From Actinoplanes solisilvae (lineage in GTDB: Bacteria > Actinomycetota > Actinomycetes > Mycobacteriales > Micromonosporaceae), in NCBI RefSeq assembly GCF_003999975.1, contig NZ_RJAC01000008.1, positions 186,001-250,000 of the forward strand: a stretch of DNA of 64,000 nucleotides. Reading direction: 5' to 3'. Below the pieces are notes generated by a model that was given only the letters and a program-made list of their open reading frames with translations, was not told the origin of the DNA and did no database searches. The stretch's first letter is position 1. Each line of letters opens with the position of its first letter. Positions 8,320-18,217 of the stretch are shown in pieces. A program made the translations under genes and the position numbers.

Positions 8320-11300
8320 TCAGTCGGGCAGGACCCGGTGCAACTCGCCGCGCGAGCCGATGCCGAGCTTGGCGAAGACTCGGCTCAGGTGGTGCTGCAC
8401 GGTGCGGGCGCTCAGATACAGGCGTACGGCGATCTCGGGGTTGGACAGCCCGTCGCGGGCCAGCCGCGCCACCTGCTCCTCCTGCGCGGTCAGCGGCCCG
8501 CTGACCGGCCCACCGGTGGCCAGCAGCTCGCGGCGCGCCCGTTCCGCGAACCCGCCCATCCCGATCTCAACCAGTTTCCCGTACGCGGTCCGAAGCTGTT
8601 CCCGTGCGTCGGCCCGCCGCCGTTCCCGCCGCAGCCACTCGCCGTAGAGCAGGTGCGCGCGAGCGAGCTCGACCCCCGTGAGCAGCGAGATCGCCCGCCC
8701 GTAGAGCTCCTCGGCCTCGTCGTCCGAAGCGAGCAGGGCCCGCGCCCGCGCCTCGATGCCCATCGCCCACGCCGTGCCCGCCGGCCCGGTGGTCCGCGCG
8801 AGCCGTTCGACAGCGCGAAGTCCCAGGTCAGGCTGCCCCGCGCGCACCGCTGCCTCGATCAGTTCGGGCAGCGCCAGATTCGCGAACCCCAGTTCCGGCG
8901 GGTACGCCGTGGCGAGCGCGGCGGCGGCGAGGGCGTCCTCGTATCGACCGAGCCCGTTCGCGAACACGGCCGCGGTGTAGTGCGCGAGGCTCAGCCCCAT
9001 GCCGTACCCGCGGGCGGTGACGTCCCGCGCGACTGTCTCGATCAGCTCACCGGCCCGCTCGTCGCCGCGCCACGCGGCCAGCATCATCGGCCCGAACTCG
9101 GGCAGCGCGGCCGAGCTGATCTCGGCGACGGCCGCTTCCGCCGCGGCGAACTCGCCGGCGTGCAGCAGGTACCCCACCTGTTGCAGCAGCAGGATCGGCA
9201 GGGCGGACAGGGCGCCGGTGTCGCGGGCCAGCCCGGCCTGCCGCGCGGACTGGTCGCGCCAGGTCTCGTCGTCCCAGATGTCGACGGTGACCCGGGTGGC
9301 CGCGACCGCCCAGCGCAGCGTCTCGGCCGGTTCGCCGGTGCCCCACGCGGCGAGGGCGCGGCGCACTAGCGGGACCCCGGCCTCGTACCCGTCGGTGATC
9401 AGCGCGACGAGGCCGGCCAGCAGCAGATCGGGCGGGCGCGGGTCGTCGGGTGGCGCGGGCACGGCCCGGGCCACCTCGAGCAGCCCGGCCGGGGTGGCGA
9501 GGCGGGCGGCGTGGGTCGCGGCGGCGAGCGCCTCCAAGTAGGTGTCGCGGGCCGCTTCGGGGTCGATCGGGACGAACCGGCGGGCCGCGTCGAGCAGCCG
9601 GGCCGGGGCGCCCGCGCTGTTGCCGGAGGCGAGTTCGAGCTGGCCGCGCAGCACCATCATGCGGGCCTGGGTGAGCTCGTCGGCCGGTCCCGCCTCGGCC
9701 ACGGCCAGCAGCTCGGCGGCCGCGTCCCGCTCGCCCGCCTGCTGTTTGGCCACGGCCGCCGCGAACGCCCGGCTCGCCTGGCGCCGCAGGTCGGGGGTGA
9801 GCATCGTGGCCCGTTCCAGCAGGTCGGCCGCGAGCGGTAGGTCGTGGGTCTGCCGGGCTGACGTCTCGAGTTCGGCGGCGAGGTGCTCGTCCGGCTCGGC
9901 GTCGGGCTCGGCGCGTGGCCGCGGCGCCGAGGGACGCGGCACGGGCGCGCGGAGAACGGCGGAGGCGCGGGCTTCCAGGGCCCGGTGGAGCTGGCCGCGC
10001 GACCGGATGCCGAGCTTCGCGAAGACCTTGGTCAGGTGGTATTGCACGGTGCGGCCGCTGAGGAACAGCCGGGCGCCGATCTCGGGGTTGGAGAGCCCGT
10101 CCCGCGCGAGGCCCGCGATCTGGGCCTCCTGCCTGGTCAGCACGCTCACGGGGGTGGGTGCGGGCCGGGTGCGGACGATCTCGCCGGCGGCCCGCAGCGC
10201 CCGCCGCGCCCGCCCGGCGAAGGCCTCGACCCCCATCTGTTCGAGCATCCCGCGGGCGGCGCGCAGCGGGACGCGGGCCTCGACCGGCCGTCCCCGCGCC
10301 ACCAGCCACTCGCCGTGCAGCAGGTGGGTGCGGGCCAGTTCGAGGCGGATCCGGGTACGCCCGAACCGCTCGACGGCCTCCCGGTAGTGGTCCTCCGGCT
10401 TCTCCCCCATCAGCGCGTCGGCGCGGGCCGCCAGCCCCAGTGCCCAGTCGGTTCCGGCGGCTCGGGTCGTCTCGCTGAGCCGGCCGTACGCGACCTCGGC
10501 CTCTTCGGGCCGCCCGGCGCCGACCGCCGCTTCGATCACCTCGATCAGACCCCGGGCGGTGAAGCCCAGCTCGAAGGCGCCCTCGGTGGCGCGGCGGGCC
10601 GCGGCCAGTGCCTCGTCGTAGCGGCCCAGGCCGTTGTTGAGCACCGCGCTCGCGAACTCGGCGGCCGAGACGCCGTACCCTTCGCCGCGTTCACCGGCGG
10701 TGCGCAGGGCGTACTCGATGAGGGGTTGCGCCTCGGCCGGGCGCCCTCGCACGGCACTGAGGTGCAGCAGTCCGTACGGGACCAGGCGCGCGCCGGTCAC
10801 CTCGGTCACGGTGCGCATCTCCTCGGCCAGCTCGGCGGCCGCCGTCAGCTCGCCGCCGAAGACCTTCAGCTGCAGGGCCGCGATCAGGGCCAGCGGCAGG
10901 TCGGACAGCGCCCCGGCGTGCCGGGCCAGCTCCAGGTAGCGGCCGGCCACGCGGGCGCAGCGCTCGTCGTCCCAGATGTGGTTGGCCATTCCCCACGCGT
11001 GCGAGAGCCAGCGCAGCTCGTGCCGGTCGGGCTCGTAGCCGTCGAGCGCGTCGAGGGCCTCGCGCATCAGCGGCACGGCCGGCGCGTACCCCTTGTTGTA
11101 GATCGAAGCCGCGGCGTCCAGCATCAGGTCGAGGACGGTCGGCGGGCCCTCGGGCCGGGGCGCGGCGCCCGCCGCCCGGGCCACCGCGCGCACGTCGCCC
11201 TCGGGTGTGGCCAGCCGACCGGCGAACCCGGCCGCGAGCAGCGCGTCCAGATAGGTGTCGCGGGCCGCCTCGGGGTCGACCGGTTCGAGGCCGCGGGCCG

Positions 11301-12717
11301 CGGCCAGCAGCAGCGGCGGGGTCTCGCTGCCCCGGTTCGTGGCGAAGGCGAGCTGGGCCCGAACCAGGTGCAGCCGGGCCGCGGCGGGGGCGTCCAGCGG
11401 GCCGGTCCCGGCCGCGGCCAGCAGGGCGCCGGCCTCGTCAGGCGCGCCGGCCAGCACCTTGTCGCGCGCGGCGGCGATCGAACGGGCCGCCCGGGTCCCG
11501 GGGTCGGGGGTGAGCCGCGCCGAGCGTTCCAGGAAGGCAGCCGCCGCGGCCACCCCACCGCGCGCCTCGGCCCGTCGCGCCGAGTGCTCGAGCTCGGCGG
11601 CCACCTCTTCGTCGGGGCCGTCGGTGGCCCGCGCCCGGTGCCAGACGCGCCGGTCGGGGTCGGCGACCGGGTCGGTGGCGCGGGCCAGAGCGTCGTGGGC
11701 CGCGCGGCGGTCGGCTGCGCTCGCCTCGCGGTAGGCCGCCGAGCGGGCCAGCGGATGCCGGAACCGGACGCGGTCGCCGAACTCGACCAGCCCGGCCGCG
11801 GCGGCGGGACGGGCCGCGGCCGCGCCCACGCCGAGCAGGGCGGCGGCCCGCCACACCAGCACCGGGTCGCCGGCCGGGTCGGCCGCGGCGAGCAGCGCGA
11901 GGGTGCGGGTGGCGGCGGGCAGGGCCGCGAACCGGCGACGGAAACCCTCCTCGACGCGCCCGGGGATCGCGCCCGGCAGCCCGAACCCGCCCGCTATCTC
12001 GGCGGAGCTCAGCGACCGGGGCAGTTCCAGCAGGGCGAGCGGGTTCCCGTGGGCCTCGGCGACGATCTGGTCCCGTACGGTCGGGTCGAGAGGGGCCGTC
12101 AGGGCACGGTCGAGCAGGTCGCGGGCGACGTCGTCGGGCAGGCCGGCGAGGGTCAGCCCGGGCGTCGGGTCGCCGGCGTCGCGGGTCGCCAGCACGAGGC
12201 CGACCGATTCGGCGTCGAGGCGCCCGGCGACGAAGGCGAGGGTGCGGGCCGAGGCGGCGTCGAGCCACTGCACGTCGTCGATCAGGCAGATCAGCGGCCG
12301 TTCGGCGGCGGTTTCGGCGAGCAGGCCCAGCACGGCCAGGCCGACCCGGAACCGGTCGGGCGCGGGCCCCTCGGCCAGGCCGAACGTCACTTCCAGGGCG
12401 GTCCGCTGGGCCGGGGGCAGCGCGGCGAGGCCGGGCAGCATCGGCAGGCAGAGCTGGTGCAGGCCACCGAGGACCGAGTCGCGCTCGGCCTCGACGCCGG
12501 CCACCTCGACCACCCTGCAGCCGGCCTCGGTCGCGCGGGCGGCGAGATCGGCGAGCAGGGCCGTCTTGCCCGAGCCGGCCTCGCCGCGCAGCATCAGCGT
12601 GCGGCTGCGACCCGCCCGCACCTCGGCGAGGAGGTCGGCCAGCGCCGCCAGCTCAGCGTCGCGGCCGAGCAAGGGCACGGTGCGGCCGTCCCGCGAGGCA
12701 TCTCCGGCGACCGCCAC
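8320..12717 (-). CDS. Duplicated LAL-type LuxR regulator: ATPase + TPR-like + HTH + TPR-like + HTH
   Basis: A 1465-aa protein from a GTG start. Residues 1-270 form an AAA/STAND ATPase (Walker A GEAGSGKT near 46, Walker B LICLIDDVQWLD near 142). Then come about 550 residues of helical TPR-like repeats and a LuxR HTH at about 856-910 (GLSNPEIGARLFLSGRTVQY). After a Pro/Arg/Glu linker, the helical region and HTH are repeated at about 930-1465, ending with GLSNPEIAVRLYLSARTVQH. The two halves align block for block (VDPEAARDTYLDALLAA / IDPEAARDTYLEALAAA; NGLGRYDEALAAA / NGLGRYEDALAAA), but the second half has no ATPase. Usual LALs are 850-1000 aa with one HTH. It reads away from the divergent LAL at 12851. 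Confidence 0.92.
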   Translation of the reverse strand: MAVAGDASRDGRTVPLLGRDAELAALADLLAEVRAGRSRTLMLRGEAGSGKTALLADLAARATEAGCRVVEVAGVEAERDSVLGGLHQLCLPMLPGLAALPPAQRTALEVTFGLAEGPAPDRFRVGLAVLGLLAETAAERPLICLIDDVQWLDAASARTLAFVAGRLDAESVGLVLATRDAGDPTPGLTLAGLPDDVARDLLDRALTAPLDPTVRDQIVAEAHGNPLALLELPRSLSSAEIAGGFGLPGAIPGRVEEGFRRRFAALPAATRTLALLAAADPAGDPVLVWRAAALLGVGAAAARPAAAAGLVEFGDRVRFRHPLARSAAYREASAADRRAAHDALARATDPVADPDRRVWHRARATDGPDEEVAAELEHSARRAEARGGVAAAAAFLERSARLTPDPGTRAARSIAAARDKVLAGAPDEAGALLAAAGTGPLDAPAAARLHLVRAQLAFATNRGSETPPLLLAAARGLEPVDPEAARDTYLDALLAAGFAGRLATPEGDVRAVARAAGAAPRPEGPPTVLDLMLDAAASIYNKGYAPAVPLMREALDALDGYEPDRHELRWLSHAWGMANHIWDDERCARVAGRYLELARHAGALSDLPLALIAALQLKVFGGELTAAAELAEEMRTVTEVTGARLVPYGLLHLSAVRGRPAEAQPLIEYALRTAGERGEGYGVSAAEFASAVLNNGLGRYDEALAAARRATEGAFELGFTARGLIEVIEAAVGAGRPEEAEVAYGRLSETTRAAGTDWALGLAARADALMGEKPEDHYREAVERFGRTRIRLELARTHLLHGEWLVARGRPVEARVPLRAARGMLEQMGVEAFAGRARRALRAAGEIVRTRPAPTPVSVLTRQEAQIAGLARDGLSNPEIGARLFLSGRTVQYHLTKVFAKLGIRSRGQLHRALEARASAVLRAPVPRPSAPRPRAEPDAEPDEHLAAELETSARQTHDLPLAADLLERATMLTPDLRRQASRAFAAAVAKQQAGERDAAAELLAVAEAGPADELTQARMMVLRGQLELASGNSAGAPARLLDAARRFVPIDPEAARDTYLEALAAATHAARLATPAGLLEVARAVPAPPDDPRPPDLLLAGLVALITDGYEAGVPLVRRALAAWGTGEPAETLRWAVAATRVTVDIWDDETWRDQSARQAGLARDTGALSALPILLLQQVGYLLHAGEFAAAEAAVAEISSAALPEFGPMMLAAWRGDERAGELIETVARDVTARGYGMGLSLAHYTAAVFANGLGRYEDALAAAALATAYPPELGFANLALPELIEAAVRAGQPDLGLRAVERLARTTGPAGTAWAMGIEARARALLASDDEAEELYGRAISLLTGVELARAHLLYGEWLRRERRRADAREQLRTAYGKLVEIGMGGFAERARRELLATGGPVSGPLTAQEEQVARLARDGLSNPEIAVRLYLSARTVQHHLSRVFAKLGIGSRGELHRVLPD

Positions 12718-12850
12718 CAGCCGACGCTAAACCGCCCATGACCGGCCACGCCAGGCGCGGAAGGGCACGTGTGCTGGCGACCTGGCCGATGCGGAACGAC
12801 CTTGGGAAGCCGAGGATGGGGCGGTCCTCGTCGGGGAGGGAGGCCGCGGG
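12718..12850. promoter_or_regulatory. Divergent promoter region between two LAL genes
   Basis: A 133-bp spacer between the divergent starts at 12717 (minus) and 12851 (plus). GGGAGGGAGG just before 12851 is a strong ribosome binding site for the plus-strand gene. No clear operator palindrome was seen. Confidence 0.4.
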
Positions 12851-15391
12851 GTGATCGCCGACCGCACGCGGGAGCTGGCCGAGCTGGACGCCTTCCTGGC
12901 CCGCGCCGCCACCGACGGGGCCGCGTTGTGCCTGGTCGGCGACCCAGGGGCGGGCAAGACGACGCTGCTGGACGCGACCGCCGACCGGGCTCGCGGCCTC
13001 GGGATGCGGGTCCATCGGGCGGCCGGCGCCCTGCTCGAGGCCGACCTGCCGGGCGCCGTACTGCACCAGTTGCTCTATCCGCACACCGGCGACCTCACCT
13101 CTTACCTGCGCCCGCCGGCCCTCGTCGTCGTCGACGACCTGCACTGGGCCGACGAACAGAGCCGCGAAGTTCTCGCCCGGCTCGACGAACGCGGGATCGG
13201 GCTGCTCGCGGCCGGCCTCGATCCGCCGCTCGGGGCGATGGAGGTGCTCGAGATCGAGAGTCTCGACCGGGCCGTCGCCGCGGCCATGGTCGGATCCCGG
13301 AGCCGTGGCGAGCTCGGCAACCGGGTGCTCGCCGCCACCCGGGGCAACCCCCTGGCGATCATCGAGCTGGGCACGGTGATCGAGGCCGACCGGCGGCTCG
13401 GACGGCTCGGACCGGCGATCCCCACGCTGCCGCTCGGGCGGCTCCAACGGTCGTACGTCTGGAAGCTGGACTCCCTGCCCGGCCCGGCCCGCCGCGCGCT
13501 GCTGATGGCCGCGCTCAACGACGGCCCCGATCTCGACCTGCCGGGCCTGGACGACGACCTCGACCCGGCCGTCCGCGCCCGCATCCTCGTCGCCGACCCC
13601 GCGACCGGCCGGCTCCGGTTCCGGCACGCGCTGCTGCGGGCGGCGGTGGTCGGTGCGTCGACCACTCAGGAACGCGCCCAGGCCCACCGCGACCTGGCCG
13701 CCCGGCACGCCGGTTCGCCGGGGCGCCGGGCCTGGCATCTCGCCGCGGTGTCGCTGCGGCCCGACGCGACCGTGGCCGGCCTGCTCGACGACGTGGCCCG
13801 TCAGGCGCTGGCCGAGGGGCAGGGGGTCACGGCCGTCACCGCGCTGCTGCGCGCGGCCGATCTGAGCACCGACGCGGCCGCACGCAGCCGCCGTCTGGCC
13901 CAGGCCGCCTCGGTCGGCGCGGGCGTCAACGGCGACCTGCGCGGCGCTCGCGAGCTGCTCGACGCGGCCCAGGCGGCGACCCCGGACGCGGGCCGGTCGC
14001 TGCCCGTCGCCGTCGCGGCCGCGCAGCTGCTGGTCGACACCGACGGCGATGTGGACACCGCGCACCGGCTGCTCTGCGCCAGCCTCGAGGACGCCGCCTT
14101 CACGCCGGGCGACCCGGCGCTGCTCGACGCGGTGTTCGAGCTCAGCGAGATCTGCCGGCTCGGCGCTCGGCCGGAGCTGTGGCCGCCGCTCGATCGCGCG
14201 CTGGCCCGGCTGCGCCCCGACGTGCCGGCCGTCCTGCGGCTGCGGGTCGACTCCGTACGCGGCCCGGCGGCGGTCACCGACGCCGACCTCGCGCTGATGG
14301 ACGAGCTGATCGACGCGTTCGCGGCCGAGAGCGACCCGCACCGGATCAACTGGATCCTCGGCTCGGCGATGATGCTCGGCCGCGGACCCGAGCTGCACCC
14401 GGCCCTGCGCCGCGTGATCGAGCAGGGCCCGGTGCGCAGCTCGATCGCCGCGCTCACGGCCATCGCCCTCGACCTGTTCGCGGCCGGGGACTGGGACGGC
14501 GCGACCGCCGCCGGTGAGGAGGCTGGGCGTCTGTGCGAGGAACGGGGCTACGCGGCCATCGGGCGGTTGTCGCGGGTGGCCCCGCTGCACGTGGCGGCCG
14601 GGCGCGGCGACCACGCCGCGGTGCTGCGCGAGACCGGGGCGCTGATCGCCTGGGCGGCGCCGCGAGGGCTGGGCAGTCTGCTGTTCTGGTGCTATCACCT
14701 GCAGGCCACGGCGGCGCTCGGGCGCGGCGATCACGAGGAGGCGTACCGGCAGTTCTCGGCGATCTGCCCGCCCGGCACGCAACCGCCGACGGTGGTGACC
14801 GCGCGAGCCGCGTTCGACGTGGTCGAGGCGGCGTTGCGCACCGGTCGCACCGATCAGGCCGTCGTCCAGGTGCGGGCCCTGGAGCAGGCGCACACCGGCC
14901 GGGTCACGCCCTGGGTGGCCCTGCGGATGACGGCCGCCCGGGCGATGATCGCGCCCGACGACCGGGCCTTCGCGCTCTTCGACGAGGCCCTCGCGCTGCC
15001 CGCCGCCGGTCACTATCCGTGGGACAGCGCCCGGATCCGGCTGGCCTTCGGCGAGCGGCTGCGCCGGGCGCGGCAGAGCCTGCGCTCCCGCGAGCAGCTC
15101 GCGGCGGCCCTGGCGACGTTCGAGCGGCTGCGTGCGGCGCCGTGGGCCGAGCGGGCGGCGCGCGAGCTCGACGCGGCCGCCGCGCGCCGCAACGGCCCGG
15201 CCGCCCACCGGCTCACCCCGCGCGAGCAGGGCGTCGCTGACCTGGCCGCCGGTGGCCTGACCAACCGGCAGATCGCGGCCCGGCTGCAGGTCTCGATCGG
15301 CACGGTCGGCGCCCATCTGCGCCAGGCCTACCGCAAGCTGGGCGTCGCGTCGCGCGGCGGCCTGCGCGACGCGCTGGACCATCATGGGTGA
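12851..15391 (+). CDS. LAL-type LuxR transcriptional regulator
   Basis: An 846-aa protein from a GTG start with a purine-rich RBS (GGGAGGGAGG). N-terminal STAND ATPase: Walker A GDPGAGKTTLLD near residue 35 and an intact Walker B ALVVVDDLHWADE near 90. The middle is helical and TPR-like. A C-terminal LuxR HTH occupies about 785-845 (GLTNRQIAARLQVSIGTVGA). LAL proteins act as ATP-dependent, often ligand-activated switches. The stop overlaps the next gene by 8 bp (ATGGGTGA), so the two are co-translated. Ligand and targets are unknown. Confidence 0.92.
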   Translation: MIADRTRELAELDAFLARAATDGAALCLVGDPGAGKTTLLDATADRARGLGMRVHRAAGALLEADLPGAVLHQLLYPHTGDLTSYLRPPALVVVDDLHWADEQSREVLARLDERGIGLLAAGLDPPLGAMEVLEIESLDRAVAAAMVGSRSRGELGNRVLAATRGNPLAIIELGTVIEADRRLGRLGPAIPTLPLGRLQRSYVWKLDSLPGPARRALLMAALNDGPDLDLPGLDDDLDPAVRARILVADPATGRLRFRHALLRAAVVGASTTQERAQAHRDLAARHAGSPGRRAWHLAAVSLRPDATVAGLLDDVARQALAEGQGVTAVTALLRAADLSTDAAARSRRLAQAASVGAGVNGDLRGARELLDAAQAATPDAGRSLPVAVAAAQLLVDTDGDVDTAHRLLCASLEDAAFTPGDPALLDAVFELSEICRLGARPELWPPLDRALARLRPDVPAVLRLRVDSVRGPAAVTDADLALMDELIDAFAAESDPHRINWILGSAMMLGRGPELHPALRRVIEQGPVRSSIAALTAIALDLFAAGDWDGATAAGEEAGRLCEERGYAAIGRLSRVAPLHVAAGRGDHAAVLRETGALIAWAAPRGLGSLLFWCYHLQATAALGRGDHEEAYRQFSAICPPGTQPPTVVTARAAFDVVEAALRTGRTDQAVVQVRALEQAHTGRVTPWVALRMTAARAMIAPDDRAFALFDEALALPAAGHYPWDSARIRLAFGERLRRARQSLRSREQLAAALATFERLRAAPWAERAARELDAAAARRNGPAAHRLTPREQGVADLAAGGLTNRQIAARLQVSIGTVGAHLRQAYRKLGVASRGGLRDALDHHG

Positions 15392-18143
15392 GCTGCTGCC
15401 CGGCCGGGCCCAGGACCTCGCCGCGATCCGGGCCTTCGTCGACCAGGCGACCGTGCACGGCGGTGCCCGGCTGCTGATCGGCCAGCCCGGCGTGGGCAAG
15501 TCGGTGCTGCTCGACGCGGCCGCCCGGTACGCGGCCACGACCGGCGCCCGGATCCTGCGCACCGGCCCCGGGGCCATCCCGCTCGGTCAGAAACCCGTCC
15601 TCGGCGACGCTCCCGACCATGCCGCCCTCGACCGGCTGCTCGCACCGCTGCACGACGACCTCGCCGCACTCCCACCGGCCTCCCGCGACGCGCTGCGGGT
15701 CGCGCTGGGCCTGGCCGACGGACCGGCCCCGGACCGGCTGAGCGTCTCGGACGCGGCCCTGCGCCTGCTGCGTCACGTCGCCGAAGGCCGGCCGCTGCTG
15801 GTGCTCGTCGAGGACACCAACGACCTCGACCGGGCGAGCGCGCTGGTGTTCGCGTTCGTGGCCCGGCGGCTCGGCGGCAGCCGGGTAGCGATGCTGCTGG
15901 CCGCGCGGGACCCGTACGGATATGGGCTGCTCAACACGGCGGGCCTGCCCGAGCAGCCGGTGCAGCCGCTGGACGACGCGGCCGCCGCCGAGATGCTGCG
16001 GTCACGGCACCCCGACATGGACGCCCGGGTGCGCGACCGGGTGGTGGCCGAGGCCGCCGGCAACTCGCGGGCGCTGGTCGAGTTCCCGGCCGCGCTGACC
16101 GACCGGCAGCGCACCGGGGCCGACCCGCTGCCGGCGGTGCTGCCGTTGACCGACTTCGTCCACAACGCCCTGCAGATCTACCTGTCCGCGCTGCCGGCCG
16201 AGACCCGCCACGTGCTGCTGCTGGTCGCCCTCGAAGGGCACGGCGACCTGATCACGATCCAGGGTGCGGCGCCGCACCTGGACCTGCTGACCACGATCGC
16301 GCCGGCCGAGAGCCGGCACGTCGTCTACGTCGACGAGGCGTCGCGGCGCATCGCGTTCTCGCACGCCACCTTCCGGGCCGCCGCTCAGCTGCAGGCCACC
16401 GACCTCGAGCACCGCCGCGCCCACCGGGCCCTGGCCGCGGTGCTGGCCTACGACCCCGACCGGCACCTCGCGCACCTGGCCGCCGCGACCCGGGGCACCG
16501 ACGAAGCCCTGGCCGAGCGGCTGCGGGCCGGGGCCGAGCGGTCGATCCGGCGGGGCGAGCCGGTCGCCGCGGCCGAGGCCCTCGCCCGCGCCGCCGAGCT
16601 CAGCCCGCGCCCGGCCGACCGGGCACGGCGGCTGCTGGAGGCCGCGTTCCTGCGCGCCGACGTGACCGGCGACCTGCGCGACGCGGCCCGGCTGCTCGAC
16701 CGGGCCCGGGCGGCCGGCACCGACCTGGCCGGTTCGCTGCCGGTGGCGCTGGTGGTCGCGCACGTCGCGCTCAACGGCGGCCTCGACGTCGACGCGGTGC
16801 GGCGCGTGCTCACCCCGGCCGTGGAGGCGTACACGGCCAACGCCGACGCGTCGGACGAGATGCTCATCGAAGCCCTGAACCTGATGCTGATGAACGCGTG
16901 GTTCTCGGGCCGGCCCGAGGCGTGGGCGCCGTTCGAGCGGGCCGTCGCTCGTCTGCGGCCCCAGGCGCCGCCCGACCTCGAGCTCGCCGCGCAGGCCTTC
17001 GGCGACGCCACCCGGCTCACGCCCGAGCTGCTCAAGACGGTCGACGACGCGGTGGGGCGGCTGAGCGACGAGCTCAATCCGATCGCGGTCACCCGTACGG
17101 CGTTGGCCTGCGTCTACACCGACCGGCTGGCCGCCTGCCGGGAGCCGCTGGCCCGGGTCGTCCGCGACGCCCGGCGCGCGGGCGCGGCGGCGCTGGCCGT
17201 GCACGCCATCGTGTCGTCCTGCAACGACCTGTGGCAGTCAGGGCAGTGGACCGAACTGGACGCGCTGGCCCGCGAGGGGGCCGAACTGTGCGAGGCGCAC
17301 GGCATCCGCGGCAGCCAGCTCATCCTGACCGGATATCACCGGGCGCTGGCCGCGGTGGCCCGGGGCGACACCGACGCCGGCCGCCTCGCCGCCCGGCGGA
17401 TGGCCGACGACGGCGCGGCACACGGCGCGCTGCTCACCGCGCAGTTCGCCGCGCACGTGCACGCGCTGGCGGCGATCGGCGACGGCGACTTCGACGAGGC
17501 CTATCGGCAGGCCGCGTCCGTCGCCGCGCCCGGGACGCTGCCGGCCCACACGCCGCACGCCCTCTGGGTGCTGCCCGAGCTCGTCGAGGGGGCTGTCCGG
17601 TCGGGTCGCGAGGCCGAGGCCCGCGCGCACGTCGACGCCCTGCGCGCGGGCGGGATCGGGGCGATCTCGGCGCGGCTCGAGATGGTCGTGGACGGGTGCG
17701 CCGGGCTCGCGTTCGACGACGGGGAGGCGTACGAGATGGCCGTGGCCGTGCCGGACGCCGAGAGGTGGCCCTTCGATCTGGCCCGGGTGCGGCTCGCGTA
17801 CGGCCGTCACCTGCGCCGCCACCGCCGGGGCGCGACGGCCCGGATCCAGCTCACCGCCGCGCTGGAGGTCTTCGAACGGCTCGGTGCGCGGGGCTGGATC
17901 CGCCACACGGCGGGCGAACTGCGCGCCGGGGGCCTGCCGATCGCCGGGCCTGGCCGGGGTGAGTGGCTCTCCCCGCAGGAACGGCGGATCGCCGAGCTGG
18001 CCGCGGCCGGGCTGAGCAACAAACAGATCGCCGAGCGGCTGCGTGTCTCGCACCGCACGGTCGGCGGCCACCTGCACCGCATCTTCCCCAAGCTCGGCGT
18101 CACGTCGCGGGCCGCGCTGCGCGACGCCCTCGACCGCGGATAG
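15384..18143 (+). CDS. LAL-type LuxR regulator with altered Walker B
   Basis: A 919-aa protein whose ATG overlaps the stop of the preceding LAL. Walker A is present (GQPGVGKSVLLD, about 32). The position of the Walker B / sensor stretch reads LLVLVEDTNDLDRAS (about 135), with Glu-Asp where Asp-Asp is usual. TPR-like helices fill the middle, and the C-terminal HTH (GLSNKQIAERLRVSHRTVGG) ends the protein. It is most similar in wording to the minus-strand LAL at 21692-24085 (both begin LLPGRAxDLAAI and share TALACVYTDRLAACREPLAR), pointing to local duplication. Confidence 0.92.
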   Translation: MGELLPGRAQDLAAIRAFVDQATVHGGARLLIGQPGVGKSVLLDAAARYAATTGARILRTGPGAIPLGQKPVLGDAPDHAALDRLLAPLHDDLAALPPASRDALRVALGLADGPAPDRLSVSDAALRLLRHVAEGRPLLVLVEDTNDLDRASALVFAFVARRLGGSRVAMLLAARDPYGYGLLNTAGLPEQPVQPLDDAAAAEMLRSRHPDMDARVRDRVVAEAAGNSRALVEFPAALTDRQRTGADPLPAVLPLTDFVHNALQIYLSALPAETRHVLLLVALEGHGDLITIQGAAPHLDLLTTIAPAESRHVVYVDEASRRIAFSHATFRAAAQLQATDLEHRRAHRALAAVLAYDPDRHLAHLAAATRGTDEALAERLRAGAERSIRRGEPVAAAEALARAAELSPRPADRARRLLEAAFLRADVTGDLRDAARLLDRARAAGTDLAGSLPVALVVAHVALNGGLDVDAVRRVLTPAVEAYTANADASDEMLIEALNLMLMNAWFSGRPEAWAPFERAVARLRPQAPPDLELAAQAFGDATRLTPELLKTVDDAVGRLSDELNPIAVTRTALACVYTDRLAACREPLARVVRDARRAGAAALAVHAIVSSCNDLWQSGQWTELDALAREGAELCEAHGIRGSQLILTGYHRALAAVARGDTDAGRLAARRMADDGAAHGALLTAQFAAHVHALAAIGDGDFDEAYRQAASVAAPGTLPAHTPHALWVLPELVEGAVRSGREAEARAHVDALRAGGIGAISARLEMVVDGCAGLAFDDGEAYEMAVAVPDAERWPFDLARVRLAYGRHLRRHRRGATARIQLTAALEVFERLGARGWIRHTAGELRAGGLPIAGPGRGEWLSPQERRIAELAAAGLSNKQIAERLRVSHRTVGGHLHRIFPKLGVTSRAALRDALDRG

Positions 18144-18217
18144 CGCATCCGTGCGATGCAGCGACCCGCGCCGTCCCCCAGACTGATCGTCTCTGTCCCA
18201 TTCGGAGAGGCGCCACG

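Noticed and set aside
7282-9369. A 695-aa plus-strand open frame across the cydA and LAL genes
   Set aside because: It crosses two confidently read minus-strand genes and their spacer; shadow frame.
9883-12741. A 952-aa plus-strand open frame opposite the double LAL
   Set aside because: Gly/Arg/Gln-rich composition without domains; it is an antisense shadow caused by high GC. The minus-strand LAL is clearly the coding frame.
12653-15577. A 974-aa minus-strand open frame opposite the LAL at 12851
   Set aside because: Antisense shadow of a well-supported LAL gene; no start signals or domains.
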